Part shown: positions 16,808 through 26,585 of the stretch, piece after piece
Layout: each line of letters starts with the position of its first letter
Numbering within the stretch: the stretch's first letter is position 1
DNA from: Meridianimarinicoccus sp. MJW13
Lineage (GTDB): Bacteria > Pseudomonadota > Alphaproteobacteria > Rhodobacterales > Rhodobacteraceae
Reading direction: 5' to 3'
NCBI RefSeq assembly: GCF_014901205.1
Contig: NZ_JACNMU010000009.1
Coordinates: forward strand, 1 to 64,000
DNA: 64,000 nt
Notes under the pieces: generated by a model
What the model was told of the DNA's origin: nothing
Seen by the model: only the letters and a program-made list of their open reading frames with translations
Database searches by the model: none
Made by a program: the position numbers and the translations under genes

Positions 16808-19800
16808 CCACGTATCGTGTAAACGGCCGAGGCCGTGTGAACACCGGCAAACCCGTCACGTTCACTTTTGACAGCCAGACCTACCAGGGGTTCGAAGGTG
16901 ATACCGTTGCGTCGGCGCTGCTGGCCAATGGCGTGCACCTGATGGGGCGCAGCTTCAAGTACCACCGTCCGCGCGGCGTCGTGACTGCCAGCTCGGAAGA
17001 GCCAAACGCACTGATCGGCACCACGCGTGCCGGCGAGGGCCGGTTCGAGCCGAACACCCGCGCCACGATGCAGGAGATCTATCCGGGTCTGACGGCCGAA
17101 AGCCAGAACAAGTGGCCAAGCCTCAAGTTCGATCTCGGTGCGATCAACGACCGGCTCTACATGCTGTTCTCGGCCGGTTTCTATTACAAGACGTTCATGT
17201 GGCCCCGCAGCTTCTGGGACAGCGTCTATGAGCCGATCATCCGCAAGGCCGCCGGTCTGGGCAAGGCGCCCACGCATGTCGATCCCGACATCTACGCAAG
17301 CCGCTATCTGCACTGCGACGTTCTGATCATCGGTTCCGGCCCGTCCGGCATTGCTGCCGCGCTGGCTGCCGGACGTGCCGGTTCCAAGGTCGTTCTGGTG
17401 GATGAGAACTCCGAGATGGGCGGCACGCTTCTGTCGGAGCCCTCGGTTTCCATCGACGGTCAGCCCGCCTGGGAGTGGCTCGAAGGGGCCATGGCAGAGC
17501 TGGACCGCCTGCCGAATGTCACGCGCATGACGCGCACCACGGCGATCGGCTATTACCACCAGAACATGATCGGTCTCGTGCAAAAACTGACCGACCACAT
17601 CGCGGATGTGCCCGACGGGGCGCCCCGCGAACGCATGTGGCGGCTGCGCGCGAAAGAGGTCGTGCTGGCCCAGGGTGCTATCGAGCGCCCCATGGTCTTT
17701 GACGGCAACGATGTGCCCGGCGTGATGATGGCCGGGGCAGCGCAGACCTTCCTGAACCGTTTTGGCGTGCTTGTGGGCCGCGAACCCGTCGTGCTGACCA
17801 GCCATGACAGCGCGTGGTACACCGCTTTCGACATGGCCGACGCCGGTGCAAAGGTGGTTGCCATTGTCGACACCCGCAACGAGGTTGCGCAGGCCCTGAA
17901 GGACGAGGCGCAGAAGCGCGGGATCAAGACACATCTCGGCTACACCGCCACCGGCACCAAGGGCCGGCTGCGGGTCAAGGCGTTGCGCGTCAATCCCGTG
18001 AGCAACGGCAAGGCGGGCGATGCGACACATCTGTCGTGCGATGCCGTGCTGGTTTGCGGTGGCTGGACGCCCTCGCTGCACCTGTTCTCGCACACCAAGG
18101 GCTCGCTCGACTGGGATCCTGAGGCCAAGGTCTACCTGCCCGGTCACAAGACCGAAGACGTGCATATCGCGGGTGCGGGGCGCGGGCTTTGGGGTATTGC
18201 CGCGGCGCTTGAGGATGGCGCCAAGGCCGGTGCCGAGGCCATCGGGTCGCTGGGTGGCAAGGCGGACGTTGTCGCCTTTGAGGTCACCGCGGATCGCACC
18301 GGTACCGGCATCACGCAAAAGGAACTGCCGACAGACCGCAGCGCCGGCAAGGCGAAGGCATTTGTCGACTTCCAGAACGACGTGACCGCCAAGGACATCC
18401 GCCTGGCCGTGCGCGAAGGCATGCGGTCCATCGAACACGTCAAACGCTACACCACCAACGGCATGGCGACCGATCAGGGCAAGTTGTCCAACATGAACGG
18501 CCTGACCATCGCATCCGACGCCCTGGGCAAGGAAGCACCGCAGGTGGGTCTGACGACCTTCCGTCCTCCCTATACACCGACCACTTTCGGTGCCTTTGCG
18601 GGCTATCACAAGGGCGCCCATTTCGAAGTCACGCGCAAGACGCCCATCGACAGCTGGGCCGAAGAGCATGGCGCGGAATTCGAACCGGTCGCGCTGTGGC
18701 GGCGGGCCTGGTATTTCCCGCAGGCCGGCGAGGACATGCACAAGGCGGTCGCCCGTGAGTGCAAGTCCACGCGAGAGAGCCTTGGCATCTTCGACGCCTC
18801 GACGCTCGGCAAGATCGAGGTCTCTGGCCCCGATGCGACGGAATTCATGAACCGCATGTACACCAACCCCTGGACCAAGCTGGGTGTCGGACGCGCGCGC
18901 TATGGCCTGTTGCTGGGCGAAGACGGGTTCATCCGCGACGACGGCGTCATTGGCCGGATGCGCGATGACCTGTTCCATGTCACCACCACCACGGGCGGCG
19001 CGCCGCGGGTTCTGAACATGATGGAGGACTACCTCCAGACGGAATGGCCGGACCTGAAGGTATGGCTGACCTCCACGACCGAGGAATGGGCGACCATCGC
19101 GTTGAATGGCCCCAATGCACGCAAGCTGCTGGAGCAGTTTGTCGAGGGCGCGGATATCTCGGCCGAGGCATTCCCGCATATGTCGGTCGTGGAATGCACC
19201 GTCGCGGGCTTCCCCTCGCGGCTCTTCCGGATCAGCTTTACCGGCGAACTGGGCTTCGAGATCAACGTGCCCGCCCGTCACGGCAAGGCGCTTTGGGAAA
19301 AGCTCTGGGAGGCGGGCCAGCAGTACGACATCTGCCCCTATGGCACCGAAACCATGCACGTTCTGCGCGCCGAGAAGGGCTTCATCATCGTGGGCCAGGA
19401 CACCGACGGCACCGTCACCCCACAGGATGCCGGGATCGGATGGGCCATCGGCAAGAAGAAGCCCGATTTCGTTGGCAAGCGCTCGCTGGATCGGCCGGAC
19501 ATCGTGGCGCCCGGACGCAAGCAGCTGATCGGTCTTCTGACGGAAGATCCCAAGACCGTGCTGATCGAAGGTGCTCAGATCGTCGATGATCCGAAGCAGC
19601 CCAAGCCGATGAAGATGATCGGCCATGTGACCTCGTCCTACTGGTCCGAGTCGTTGGGCCGCTCCATCGCCATGGCAGTGGTCGAGGGCGGGTTCGACCG
19701 GATGGAACAGACGCTCTACGTCCCCGACGCGAACGGAACCCCGATTCCGGCGAAGGTCACTGGCACCGTGTTTTATGACCCGGCGGGCGACCGCCTGAAG

Positions 19801-19809
19801 GTCGAATGA
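16804..19809 (+). CDS. soxA: Sarcosine oxidase subunit alpha
   Basis: 1001-residue subunit, full family length. The N-terminus has a ferredoxin-like SoxA_A3 region (GRSFKYHRPRGV), then an NAD-binding Rossmann domain (VLIIGSGPSGIAAALAAGR, ~residues 170-190), and from about residue 600 a GcvT-like aminomethyltransferase domain that binds tetrahydrofolate (FTGELGFEINVPARHGKALW). This half converts the iminium intermediate to 5,10-methylene-THF rather than free formaldehyde. The start overlaps the soxD stop. A very long antisense frame covers it but has no coding signature. Confidence 0.95.
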   Translation: MTTYRVNGRGRVNTGKPVTFTFDSQTYQGFEGDTVASALLANGVHLMGRSFKYHRPRGVVTASSEEPNALIGTTRAGEGRFEPNTRATMQEIYPGLTAESQNKWPSLKFDLGAINDRLYMLFSAGFYYKTFMWPRSFWDSVYEPIIRKAAGLGKAPTHVDPDIYASRYLHCDVLIIGSGPSGIAAALAAGRAGSKVVLVDENSEMGGTLLSEPSVSIDGQPAWEWLEGAMAELDRLPNVTRMTRTTAIGYYHQNMIGLVQKLTDHIADVPDGAPRERMWRLRAKEVVLAQGAIERPMVFDGNDVPGVMMAGAAQTFLNRFGVLVGREPVVLTSHDSAWYTAFDMADAGAKVVAIVDTRNEVAQALKDEAQKRGIKTHLGYTATGTKGRLRVKALRVNPVSNGKAGDATHLSCDAVLVCGGWTPSLHLFSHTKGSLDWDPEAKVYLPGHKTEDVHIAGAGRGLWGIAAALEDGAKAGAEAIGSLGGKADVVAFEVTADRTGTGITQKELPTDRSAGKAKAFVDFQNDVTAKDIRLAVREGMRSIEHVKRYTTNGMATDQGKLSNMNGLTIASDALGKEAPQVGLTTFRPPYTPTTFGAFAGYHKGAHFEVTRKTPIDSWAEEHGAEFEPVALWRRAWYFPQAGEDMHKAVARECKSTRESLGIFDASTLGKIEVSGPDATEFMNRMYTNPWTKLGVGRARYGLLLGEDGFIRDDGVIGRMRDDLFHVTTTTGGAPRVLNMMEDYLQTEWPDLKVWLTSTTEEWATIALNGPNARKLLEQFVEGADISAEAFPHMSVVECTVAGFPSRLFRISFTGELGFEINVPARHGKALWEKLWEAGQQYDICPYGTETMHVLRAEKGFIIVGQDTDGTVTPQDAGIGWAIGKKKPDFVGKRSLDRPDIVAPGRKQLIGLLTEDPKTVLIEGAQIVDDPKQPKPMKMIGHVTSSYWSESLGRSIAMAVVEGGFDRMEQTLYVPDANGTPIPAKVTGTVFYDPAGDRLKVE

Positions 19810-19821
19810 GGAGGTGAGATC

Positions 19822-20352
19822 ATGAATGCTCCCGCAACATCTTTCGATGCCGTCACCGTGACGATTTTGCCGCCGGTGGCCCGCTTCAACCTGCGCATCG
19901 CGCCCAGCGACCTGGCAGCCGCTTCCCAGGCATTTGGTCTCTCCTTGCCGACGAAAATCGGCCAGGGCGAACAGAATGCCGATCGCGGCGCCTATTGCAT
20001 CGGGCCGGATGAATGGTTGCTGCATGCCGCAGAAGCTGACCAGCAAGCCATCGTGGCGGCCTTCGACGAGGTCCGCGCGAACACCCCCCACAGCCTTGTC
20101 GTGATTTCCGATCGCGAGTTGACGATCGGCATCACCGGGCCTGCTGCGGCTGAGCTGCTGTCGGTGGCCTGTCCGCTGGACCTGTCGCGCATTCCCGTCG
20201 GCGGCGCCAAGCGCACCGTTTTCGACTATGCGCAGGTCACGCTGATCCGCGATGGCGAGGACGCGTTCCGCCTTGAGGTTTGGCGGTCCTATTTCCCGCA
20301 TGTTCACGGTCTGCTCGAAGTCGCCACCCGAGAGCTTGCCCTGGGTCTTTGA
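19822..20352 (+). CDS. soxG: Sarcosine oxidase subunit gamma
   Basis: 176-residue gamma subunit, completing the heterotetramer. It resembles the folate-domain fold of GcvT (ITGPAAAELLSVACPLDL, then WRSYFPHVHGLLEVA). GGAGGTGA precedes the ATG, 12 bases after soxA. Length is typical. Confidence 0.93.
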   Translation: MNAPATSFDAVTVTILPPVARFNLRIAPSDLAAASQAFGLSLPTKIGQGEQNADRGAYCIGPDEWLLHAAEADQQAIVAAFDEVRANTPHSLVVISDRELTIGITGPAAAELLSVACPLDLSRIPVGGAKRTVFDYAQVTLIRDGEDAFRLEVWRSYFPHVHGLLEVATRELALGL

Positions 20353-20438
20353 CGGCCCACTCAATTTACTCGACCCTCTCTTGACCGCGCCCCGCCTTGG
20401 GGTGCGATCCCCTTGCTACGCCTGAAAGGACCCTTTTC

Positions 20439-21713
20439 ATGCTCGCCAAAGCCGAAACTGCCCGCATCTCTGACACGGCCATCGCCGAAGCCGTCAGCCA
20501 CGAGCTGGACCGCCAGCAGAACCAGATCGAACTGATCGCGTCCGAAAACATCGTAAGCCGCGACGTGCTGCTGGCACAGGGCTCGGTGCTGACCAACAAA
20601 TATGCCGAGGGCTATCCGGGGCGCCGGTACTACGGTGGCTGCGAGCATGTGGATACCGTCGAACAGATCGCCATCGACCGGCTGCGCAAGTTGTTTGGCG
20701 CGGGGTTTGCCAATGTTCAGCCGCATTCCGGCGCGCAGGCCAACCAGGCCGTTTTCCTGGCCCTGCTTCAGCCCGGCGACCGCATCATGGGCCTGAATCT
20801 GGCACATGGCGGGCACCTGACCCATGGTTCGCCGGTCACGATGTCGGGCAAATGGTTCGACGTGGTCAGCTATGAAGTGTCCAAGGACGATCTGCTGATC
20901 GATATGGACAATGTGCGCAAGGTCGCGTTGGAGACGAAACCCAAGTTGATTGTCGCGGGGGCGTCCGCCTATCCGCGGCACATGGATTTCGCCGCGTTCC
21001 GTGCCATTGCCGATGAAGTCGGCGCCTATCTGATGGTCGACATGGCGCACTATGCGGGTCTGATCGCGGCCGGTGAGTATCCCGATCCGGTGCCCCATGC
21101 CCATGTCGTGACCTCCACCACGCACAAGACCCTGCGCGGCCCGCGCGGCGGCATCATCCTCACCAATGACGAAGCCCTGGCCAAGAAGTTCAACTCGGCC
21201 GTTTTCCCGGGCAATCAGGGTGGACCCCTGATGCACGTCATCGCGGCCAAGGCGGTGGCCTTTGGCGAGGCGCTGGAGCCTTCGTTCAAGCAGTATGCAA
21301 AGGATGTGGTCGCCAATGCCCGTGCGCTGTCCGACGTGCTGGTGACGGGTGGTCTGGGCGTCGTGTCGGGTGGCACCGATTGCCATATGGTGCTGGTCGA
21401 TCTGCGCCCCAAGGGCGTGACCGGCAAGGTCGCCGAGATCGCGCTAGAGCGGGCAGGGCTGACCTGCAACAAGAACGCCATCCCCTTCGATCCCGAAAAA
21501 CCGTTCGTTACCTCCGGCGTCCGTCTTGGCACATCCGCAGGCACAACGCGTGGCTTCGGCGAGGCAGAGTTCCGCAAGGTCGGTGAACTGATCCTGCGCG
21601 TGATCGACGCGCTCGCCGCGAATCCCGAAGGGGATGCCGATGTCGAGGCTTCCGTGCTGAAAGAGGTGCAGGCCCTGTGTGCCGCGCACCCGATCTACAG
21701 CGACGGCGTGTAA
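20439..21713 (+). CDS. glyA: Serine hydroxymethyltransferase
   Basis: PLP enzyme joining glycine and 5,10-methylene-THF to give serine, here consuming both products of sarcosine oxidase. 424 residues, normal for the family. Motifs: [30 protein letters not shown], and the PLP lysine in [13 protein letters not shown] (~residue 230). The ATG at 20439 has GAAAGGA 8 bases upstream; in-frame codons before it lie in the intergenic gap. This is probably a pathway-dedicated copy, with a housekeeping glyA expected elsewhere (inference). Confidence 0.95.
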   Translation: MLAKAETARISDTAIAEAVSHELDRQQNQIELIASENIVSRDVLLAQGSVLTNKYAEGYPGRRYYGGCEHVDTVEQIAIDRLRKLFGAGFANVQPHSGAQANQAVFLALLQPGDRIMGLNLAHGGHLTHGSPVTMSGKWFDVVSYEVSKDDLLIDMDNVRKVALETKPKLIVAGASAYPRHMDFAAFRAIADEVGAYLMVDMAHYAGLIAAGEYPDPVPHAHVVTSTTHKTLRGPRGGIILTNDEALAKKFNSAVFPGNQGGPLMHVIAAKAVAFGEALEPSFKQYAKDVVANARALSDVLVTGGLGVVSGGTDCHMVLVDLRPKGVTGKVAEIALERAGLTCNKNAIPFDPEKPFVTSGVRLGTSAGTTRGFGEAEFRKVGELILRVIDALAANPEGDADVEASVLKEVQALCAAHPIYSDGV

Positions 21714-21716
21714 GCC

Positions 21717-23138
21717 ATGTTCCTGTCGGTCTTCGACATTTTCAAGATTGGTGTCGGCCCCTCATCGTCACATACGATGGGGCCGATGACCGCCGCTGCG
21801 CGCTTCCTGGATGATCTGCGCGTCGGGGCCGAAAAAATCCCCGGCGCGGGCACGCTTGCCCGCCTGGGTGCTTCCTTGCACGGCTCTCTCGCATTCACCG
21901 GCAAGGGCCATGCAAGCGACCGCGCGGTGATCCTGGGGCTGATCGGCTATCTGCCTGCCACGCTTGATCCGGACGCGGCAGAAGCGCTGGTAGCCGAGGT
22001 CAGGAAGACCAAGCGCATCAGCCCGCCGGGGCTTGGCACGCTTGATTTCGACCCTGAAACCGACCTCGTGTTCGACTATGGCCCGCCACTGCCCGGCCAC
22101 GCCAATGGCCTGGTGCTGCGCGCCTTCGACGAGCGCGGCAATCCCTACCTGACGCAGACCTACTATTCGGTCGGCGGTGGGTTTGTCCTGACCGAGGCCG
22201 AGCTTGAGGCCGAAAAATCCGCAAAGACCCAGACGCTGCATGCCGAGAAAGAGGCAATGGGCTATCCCTATCCGTTCGGGTCGGCGGCAGAGATGCTGGA
22301 AATGGGCCGCGCTTCGGGCAAGAGCATTGCCGAGATGAAACGCGCCAATGAATGTGCTCATCAGAACATCTCGGCGCGTGAACTGTCGGCCCAGATCACC
22401 CGCATCTGCGACGTGATGAATGCCTGCATCGACCGCGGCTTGCGGATGGAGGGTATCTTGCCTGGCGGGCTGAGCGTCAAGCGGCGCGCCAAGGCGATCC
22501 ACGAACAGCTTCTGGCGGAACAGGGCAGCAACTTGCGCCAGCCGCACGCGGCGACGGATTGGCTGTCGGTCTACGCCATGGCCGTGAACGAGGAAAACGC
22601 GGCCGGGGGCAGGGTCGTGACATCACCCACCAACGGGGCGGCGGGCGTGGTGCCATCGGTGATCCGCTACTATCGCGACCAGTGCATCGGTGCCACCGAA
22701 GAGGGCGTGGAGATCATGGTTCTGACAGCCTCGGCCATCGGCGGTCTGATCAAGCACCGGGCCTCGATCTCGGGCGCTGAATGCGGTTGTCAGGCAGAAG
22801 TGGGAAGCGCCTCAGCCATGGCGGCGGCGGGGCTGTGCGCAGCCCTTGGCGGCACCAACGAGCAGATCGAAAATGCGGCCGAAATTGCGCTGGAGCATCA
22901 CCTGGGCATGACCTGCGATCCGGCGGGCGGGTTGGTGCAGGTTCCCTGCATCGAACGCAACGGTCTGGGGGCCATCAAGGCTGTCAGCGCCGCAAGTCTG
23001 GCCTTGCGCGGGGATGGCACGCATTTCATGCCGCTCGACAATTGCATCGAGACCATGCGCCAGACCGGCGAAGACATGAACACCAAATACAAGGAGACGA
23101 GCCTTGGAGGCCTTGCCGTCAACCTGCCCGAATGCTGA
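21717..23138 (+). CDS. sdaA: L-serine ammonia-lyase
   Basis: 473-residue single-chain, iron-sulfur L-serine dehydratase giving pyruvate and ammonia. It has an N-terminal beta domain ([18 protein letters not shown]) and a C-terminal alpha domain with [4Fe-4S] cysteines in [12 protein letters not shown] and [15 protein letters not shown]. It starts 3 bases after glyA with no clear ribosome site of its own, so translation is likely coupled. It completes the flow from sarcosine to central metabolism. Confidence 0.95.
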   Translation: MFLSVFDIFKIGVGPSSSHTMGPMTAAARFLDDLRVGAEKIPGAGTLARLGASLHGSLAFTGKGHASDRAVILGLIGYLPATLDPDAAEALVAEVRKTKRISPPGLGTLDFDPETDLVFDYGPPLPGHANGLVLRAFDERGNPYLTQTYYSVGGGFVLTEAELEAEKSAKTQTLHAEKEAMGYPYPFGSAAEMLEMGRASGKSIAEMKRANECAHQNISARELSAQITRICDVMNACIDRGLRMEGILPGGLSVKRRAKAIHEQLLAEQGSNLRQPHAATDWLSVYAMAVNEENAAGGRVVTSPTNGAAGVVPSVIRYYRDQCIGATEEGVEIMVLTASAIGGLIKHRASISGAECGCQAEVGSASAMAAAGLCAALGGTNEQIENAAEIALEHHLGMTCDPAGGLVQVPCIERNGLGAIKAVSAASLALRGDGTHFMPLDNCIETMRQTGEDMNTKYKETSLGGLAVNLPEC

Positions 23139-23160
23139 ATCCAGATCGGACACAGGTGTC

Positions 23161-24012
23161 ATGACCGAGCCGCAGTTCATCCTGAAACTGTCCTGTGACG
23201 CCGCACCGGGGATCGTGGCGGCGGTCACGTCCGCACTGGCAGCCGAGGGCGCGAACCTTGTCGAAACTGCGCAGTTCTGGGATCGCCAGAGCGATCGCTT
23301 TTTCCTGCGCGTGGCGTTTCTGGCCCCGGAAGACGACGAAAGCCGCATCGTCGACGCGCTTGCCCCGATCAAGGCGCGCTTCGAGATGGAGATGACCCTC
23401 ACGCATACAGCGCGCAAGCCTCGCATCCTCATCATGGTGTCGCGCTTCGATCACGCTTTGCTGCATCTTCTCTACCAGGTGCGTGTTGGCTGGCTCGATG
23501 CGGAAGTCGTTGCCATCGTTTCGAACCATCCCGATGCACGCCGCATCGCCGAGCATGAGGGGCTGCCCTTCCACCACCTGCCGGTCACCCGCGCGACAAA
23601 GGCCGAGGCCGAGGCGGAACTGCTGGCGCTGGTCGAAGAAACAGACGCTGATCTGGTGGTTCTGGCGCGCTACATGCAGGTGCTGTCCGACGAAATGACG
23701 CGCGCGCTGTCGGGGCGGGTGATCAACATTCACCACTCTTTCCTGCCCAGCTTCAAGGGGGCCAAGCCGTATCACCAGGCACATGAACGAGGGGTCAAGC
23801 TTATCGGGGCCACCGCGCATTATGTTACCGCAGATCTCGACGAAGGGCCGATCATCGAGCAAGAGGCAGAACGCGTCGCCCATTCCATGACGGCGGACGA
23901 CCTGGTCGCTGTCGGACGTGACATCGAAGCGCGGGTTCTGGCGCGGGCAGTCAAGATGCACCTTGAAGGACGCGTCATGCTCAGCGGGCAACGGACGCTG
24001 GTCTTCATGTGA
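23161..24012 (+). CDS. purU: Formyltetrahydrofolate deformylase
   Basis: 283-residue enzyme hydrolysing 10-formyl-THF to THF and formate. It has an N-terminal ACT domain (residues ~5-80, FILKLSCDAAPGIVAAVTS) and a C-terminal formyltransferase fold with INIHHSFLPSFKGAKPYHQA and the catalytic Asp region TADLDEGPIIEQ. The start at 23161 follows sdaA by 22 bases; upstream in-frame codons overlap sdaA. In this operon it recycles THF when one-carbon units from sarcosine are in excess. Confidence 0.94.
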   Translation: MTEPQFILKLSCDAAPGIVAAVTSALAAEGANLVETAQFWDRQSDRFFLRVAFLAPEDDESRIVDALAPIKARFEMEMTLTHTARKPRILIMVSRFDHALLHLLYQVRVGWLDAEVVAIVSNHPDARRIAEHEGLPFHHLPVTRATKAEAEAELLALVEETDADLVVLARYMQVLSDEMTRALSGRVINIHHSFLPSFKGAKPYHQAHERGVKLIGATAHYVTADLDEGPIIEQEAERVAHSMTADDLVAVGRDIEARVLARAVKMHLEGRVMLSGQRTLVFM

Positions 24013-24271
24013 CCCGAGACAATCATTGACGAATGTCCTGGGGGAGGGGACAACAATGCTGCTGCGGGCTGTGTCCGCGGAAGCAGGGTGTGGACTCTGA
24101 TCGACTCCCGACAATTGAGGGGCGAATTCCAAAAGGGAAGTGGATGTTCAAGGGCGGACCGGGATAGGTCTTGTTCAGGCGAGTTCCGCAGATTCGAAAA
24201 TTCGGTACGTTGCCGGTCCGCACGTCTACATTCGATTTGCTGTGCGAAAAGCACACTTCAGGGCGGTGAAC

Positions 24272-25429
24272 ATGTCACGAGGATTTCTCTTCTTCCTATT
24301 CTTCACCGCCATTTTCCTGCAAGCCGGAGCCTATGGGCTGACCTTCATGTTGCCCAGACTGTTTGACAGTTTCGGGGCCGACGAAAAGATTGTCGGCGGC
24401 ATGTTGTTTGCGACGACGATCTCAACGGTCGTGACCGTCTACTTCTCGGGGCATTTATCGGATTACTTCGGACGGCTTCGCACATTGAGCGGGGCTTGCA
24501 TTGCGATTGCCGCGTCCCTTTTTCTTTATGGTTACCTTGATACGGTAGGGGTCGGTCTGGTCACGGCCAGCCTGCTTCTGGGATTTGGATGGGGGCTTAC
24601 GTATTCTTTGGGCCCGGTTGTTCTGTCAAGGCTGGTCAGCGCAGACGCACGGGTGCGCTATTTCACACTGCTTTCAGTATTCGTCATGGCGGGCTTTGGC
24701 CTTTCTCCGGTCCTGGCCTCTGTTCTTGAGGGGGCGGGATTCTCCGTCCGCCATGCCTTCTATGTGACCGCAGCCCTTTGTGTCATCAGCGCTTTCCTGT
24801 TTCTGGTTCTTGATCTTCCGATCAAGGCTCATGCGATCAGCCCCCGTGCCGAGGCGCCGTCCAGGATTACATTGGCATCGCTCTCCGGCGTGATGGCGTC
24901 GCGTTCTCTTCTGCCGATCTTGATGATCTGTCTCGGCGCAAGTGTCTTTGCGGGAATGATCAATTTTCAAACGGTATTCGCCGACGCAAGAGGTCTGAAC
25001 TACGCCAGCTTCTTTCTGCTCTACACCGTTACGGTGGTGATTTTCCGTCTGATCCTGGCACGCTTCAAGGGGGGCAATAACCCCTATCGCACGATTGCAC
25101 TTCTTTTGTACGTGATGTGTTTCAGCGTGGTGATCTTTATTTTCAGCGGAACAAGTTTCCCATTGTACATGGTCGTGGCAGTCCTTTTTGGGATTGGGTA
25201 CGGAATATCCTATCCGATCCTTGTCACCATGGCCGCCAACGATGCCGACGAGAGCCTGGGTGCACAGACCCTTCAACTCTTCGCACTCACTTATTTCATT
25301 GGCATATTCGGGTTCCCGCTGATTGCAGGCTGGATGATCGTAGAATTCGGAACATGGCCACTGCTGGTTTTCATTGCGGTTCTGGCCTTGATCGAGGCAA
25401 CCTTGGCGCTTCGACGATCCTTGGCCTAG
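24272..25429 (+). CDS. MFS transporter
   Basis: 385-residue major facilitator superfamily carrier with about 12 helices, beginning directly with helix 1 (FLFFLFFTAIFLQAGAYGL). The loop 2-3 motif is GHLSDYFGRLR. The ATG at 24272 is chosen because the hydrophobic N-terminus starts there, with AGGGCGGTG upstream. It lies 259 bases after purU on the same strand, so it need not belong to that operon. Substrate unknown: its convergent neighbour is psuG, which allows a nucleoside, but this is only position. Convergent genes share a hairpin at 25507-25537. Confidence 0.85.
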   Translation: MSRGFLFFLFFTAIFLQAGAYGLTFMLPRLFDSFGADEKIVGGMLFATTISTVVTVYFSGHLSDYFGRLRTLSGACIAIAASLFLYGYLDTVGVGLVTASLLLGFGWGLTYSLGPVVLSRLVSADARVRYFTLLSVFVMAGFGLSPVLASVLEGAGFSVRHAFYVTAALCVISAFLFLVLDLPIKAHAISPRAEAPSRITLASLSGVMASRSLLPILMICLGASVFAGMINFQTVFADARGLNYASFFLLYTVTVVIFRLILARFKGGNNPYRTIALLLYVMCFSVVIFIFSGTSFPLYMVVAVLFGIGYGISYPILVTMAANDADESLGAQTLQLFALTYFIGIFGFPLIAGWMIVEFGTWPLLVFIAVLALIEATLALRRSLA

Positions 25430-25506
25430 GCGCTTCTGCGCGGCGGCCAGCGGGCTTCACGCGATTGCTGCCCGCAGCACAGGGCACGTTACGGAAGATG
25501 CCTGGG

Positions 25507-25537
25507 TCGTTGTCCGCACGCTGGGCTGGGACAACGA
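25507..25537. terminator. Hairpin between convergent genes
   Basis: TCGTTGTCC (25507-25515) pairs with GGACAACGA (25529-25537) around a 13-base loop, between the MFS gene and psuG stops. There is no T-run on either side, so it is a weak terminator candidate. Confidence 0.4.
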
Positions 25538-25543
25538 TGGATC

Positions 25544-26461
25544 CTAGGCGTGGAACGCGACCGCGATGTCAGCGGCCAGCCGGGCATTGTTCTCGACCAA
25601 GGCAATGTTCGCCTTCAGACTTTGCCCATCCGAAAGCTCGAAGATCCGTTGCAGCAGGAACGGCGTCACCTGCTTGCCCGAGATACCCCGCGCTTCCATC
25701 TCTGATTGCGCCGTGCGGATGTATCCATTGATGATATCGACCGGGATTTCATCTGCCGTCGGAATTGGGTTTGCGACCAGAAGCCCCGCCCCAAGGCCAA
25801 GCTCGTCGCGAACCTTCTGAAATGCGGAAATATCAGCGACATTGTCCAACCTGAGCGGAACCGCCAGGTCAGAGCCGCTTGTCCAGAAGGCCGGAAGGGT
25901 ATCCGTCTTGTAGCCGACGACCGAGACGCCCTGCGTCTCAAGCACTTCCAGTGTCTTGGGAACATCAAGAATGGCCTTGGCGCCCGCTGCCACGACAATC
26001 ACATCCGTTCTGCCAAGTTCGGTCAAATCTGCCGAGATATCGAAACTGGTTTCGGCGCCGGCGTGAACGCCGCCGATTCCGCCCGTCGCAAACACCCGAA
26101 TGCCAGCCATCCGTGCCACGATCATTGTGGCGGCAACGGTTGTTCCGGCTGTTTTCCCCTGAGAGATCGCGAAGGCCATGTCTGCGCGCGAGATTTTCAG
26201 CGCGTCTTCGGTTCTGGCCAGACGCTGCAATTCATCCTCACTCAGGCCAATCTTCAGGCGACCATCAAGCACGGCAATGGTGGCGGGAACCGCGCCGCGG
26301 TCGCGTATGATGCTTTCGACGTTCTTTGCCATGTCGACATTGTCGGGAAATGGCATGCCATGTGTGATGATGGTGCTTTCAAGGGCGACGACGGGTTTGC
26401 CGTTGTCCAGGGCGTTCAATACATCCGCGTGGATATCGATAAAGCCGGGTAGGGGAGCCAT
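25544..26461 (-). CDS. psuG: Pseudouridine-5'-phosphate glycosidase
   Basis: 305-residue, metal-dependent C-glycosidase that cleaves pseudouridine 5'-phosphate to uracil and ribose 5-phosphate (EC 4.2.1.70). Family motifs: ALESTIITHGMPFP near the N-terminus, VPATIAVLDGRLKIGL, catalytic-region KISRADMAFAISQGKTAGTT, and FATGGIGGVHAG. Length is typical. The partner kinase psuK is not adjacent. It is divergent from a D-serine dehydratase-like gene, with 124 bases between the starts. An NCS1 permease that could carry uracil or a nucleobase lies 1.4 kb away. Confidence 0.94.
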   Translation of the reverse strand: MAPLPGFIDIHADVLNALDNGKPVVALESTIITHGMPFPDNVDMAKNVESIIRDRGAVPATIAVLDGRLKIGLSEDELQRLARTEDALKISRADMAFAISQGKTAGTTVAATMIVARMAGIRVFATGGIGGVHAGAETSFDISADLTELGRTDVIVVAAGAKAILDVPKTLEVLETQGVSVVGYKTDTLPAFWTSGSDLAVPLRLDNVADISAFQKVRDELGLGAGLLVANPIPTADEIPVDIINGYIRTAQSEMEARGISGKQVTPFLLQRIFELSDGQSLKANIALVENNARLAADIAVAFHA

Positions 26462-26585
26462 GTTCTTCTTCTCTTTCAGCAGGTTTTCGAAAGTCTATTG
26501 GCAAGCGTTACAGAAAGAAACTCTTGTGTGGTTCCGGCTTGATTTGCCGATATGATCTCTCGAACCCACCATGCCGGAGTGCCCC

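Noticed and set aside
16753-20364. A 1203-codon open frame antisense to soxD-soxA-soxG
   Set aside because: It lies opposite genes with clear domains, is a by-product of GC-rich third positions, and shows no motif or ribosome site.
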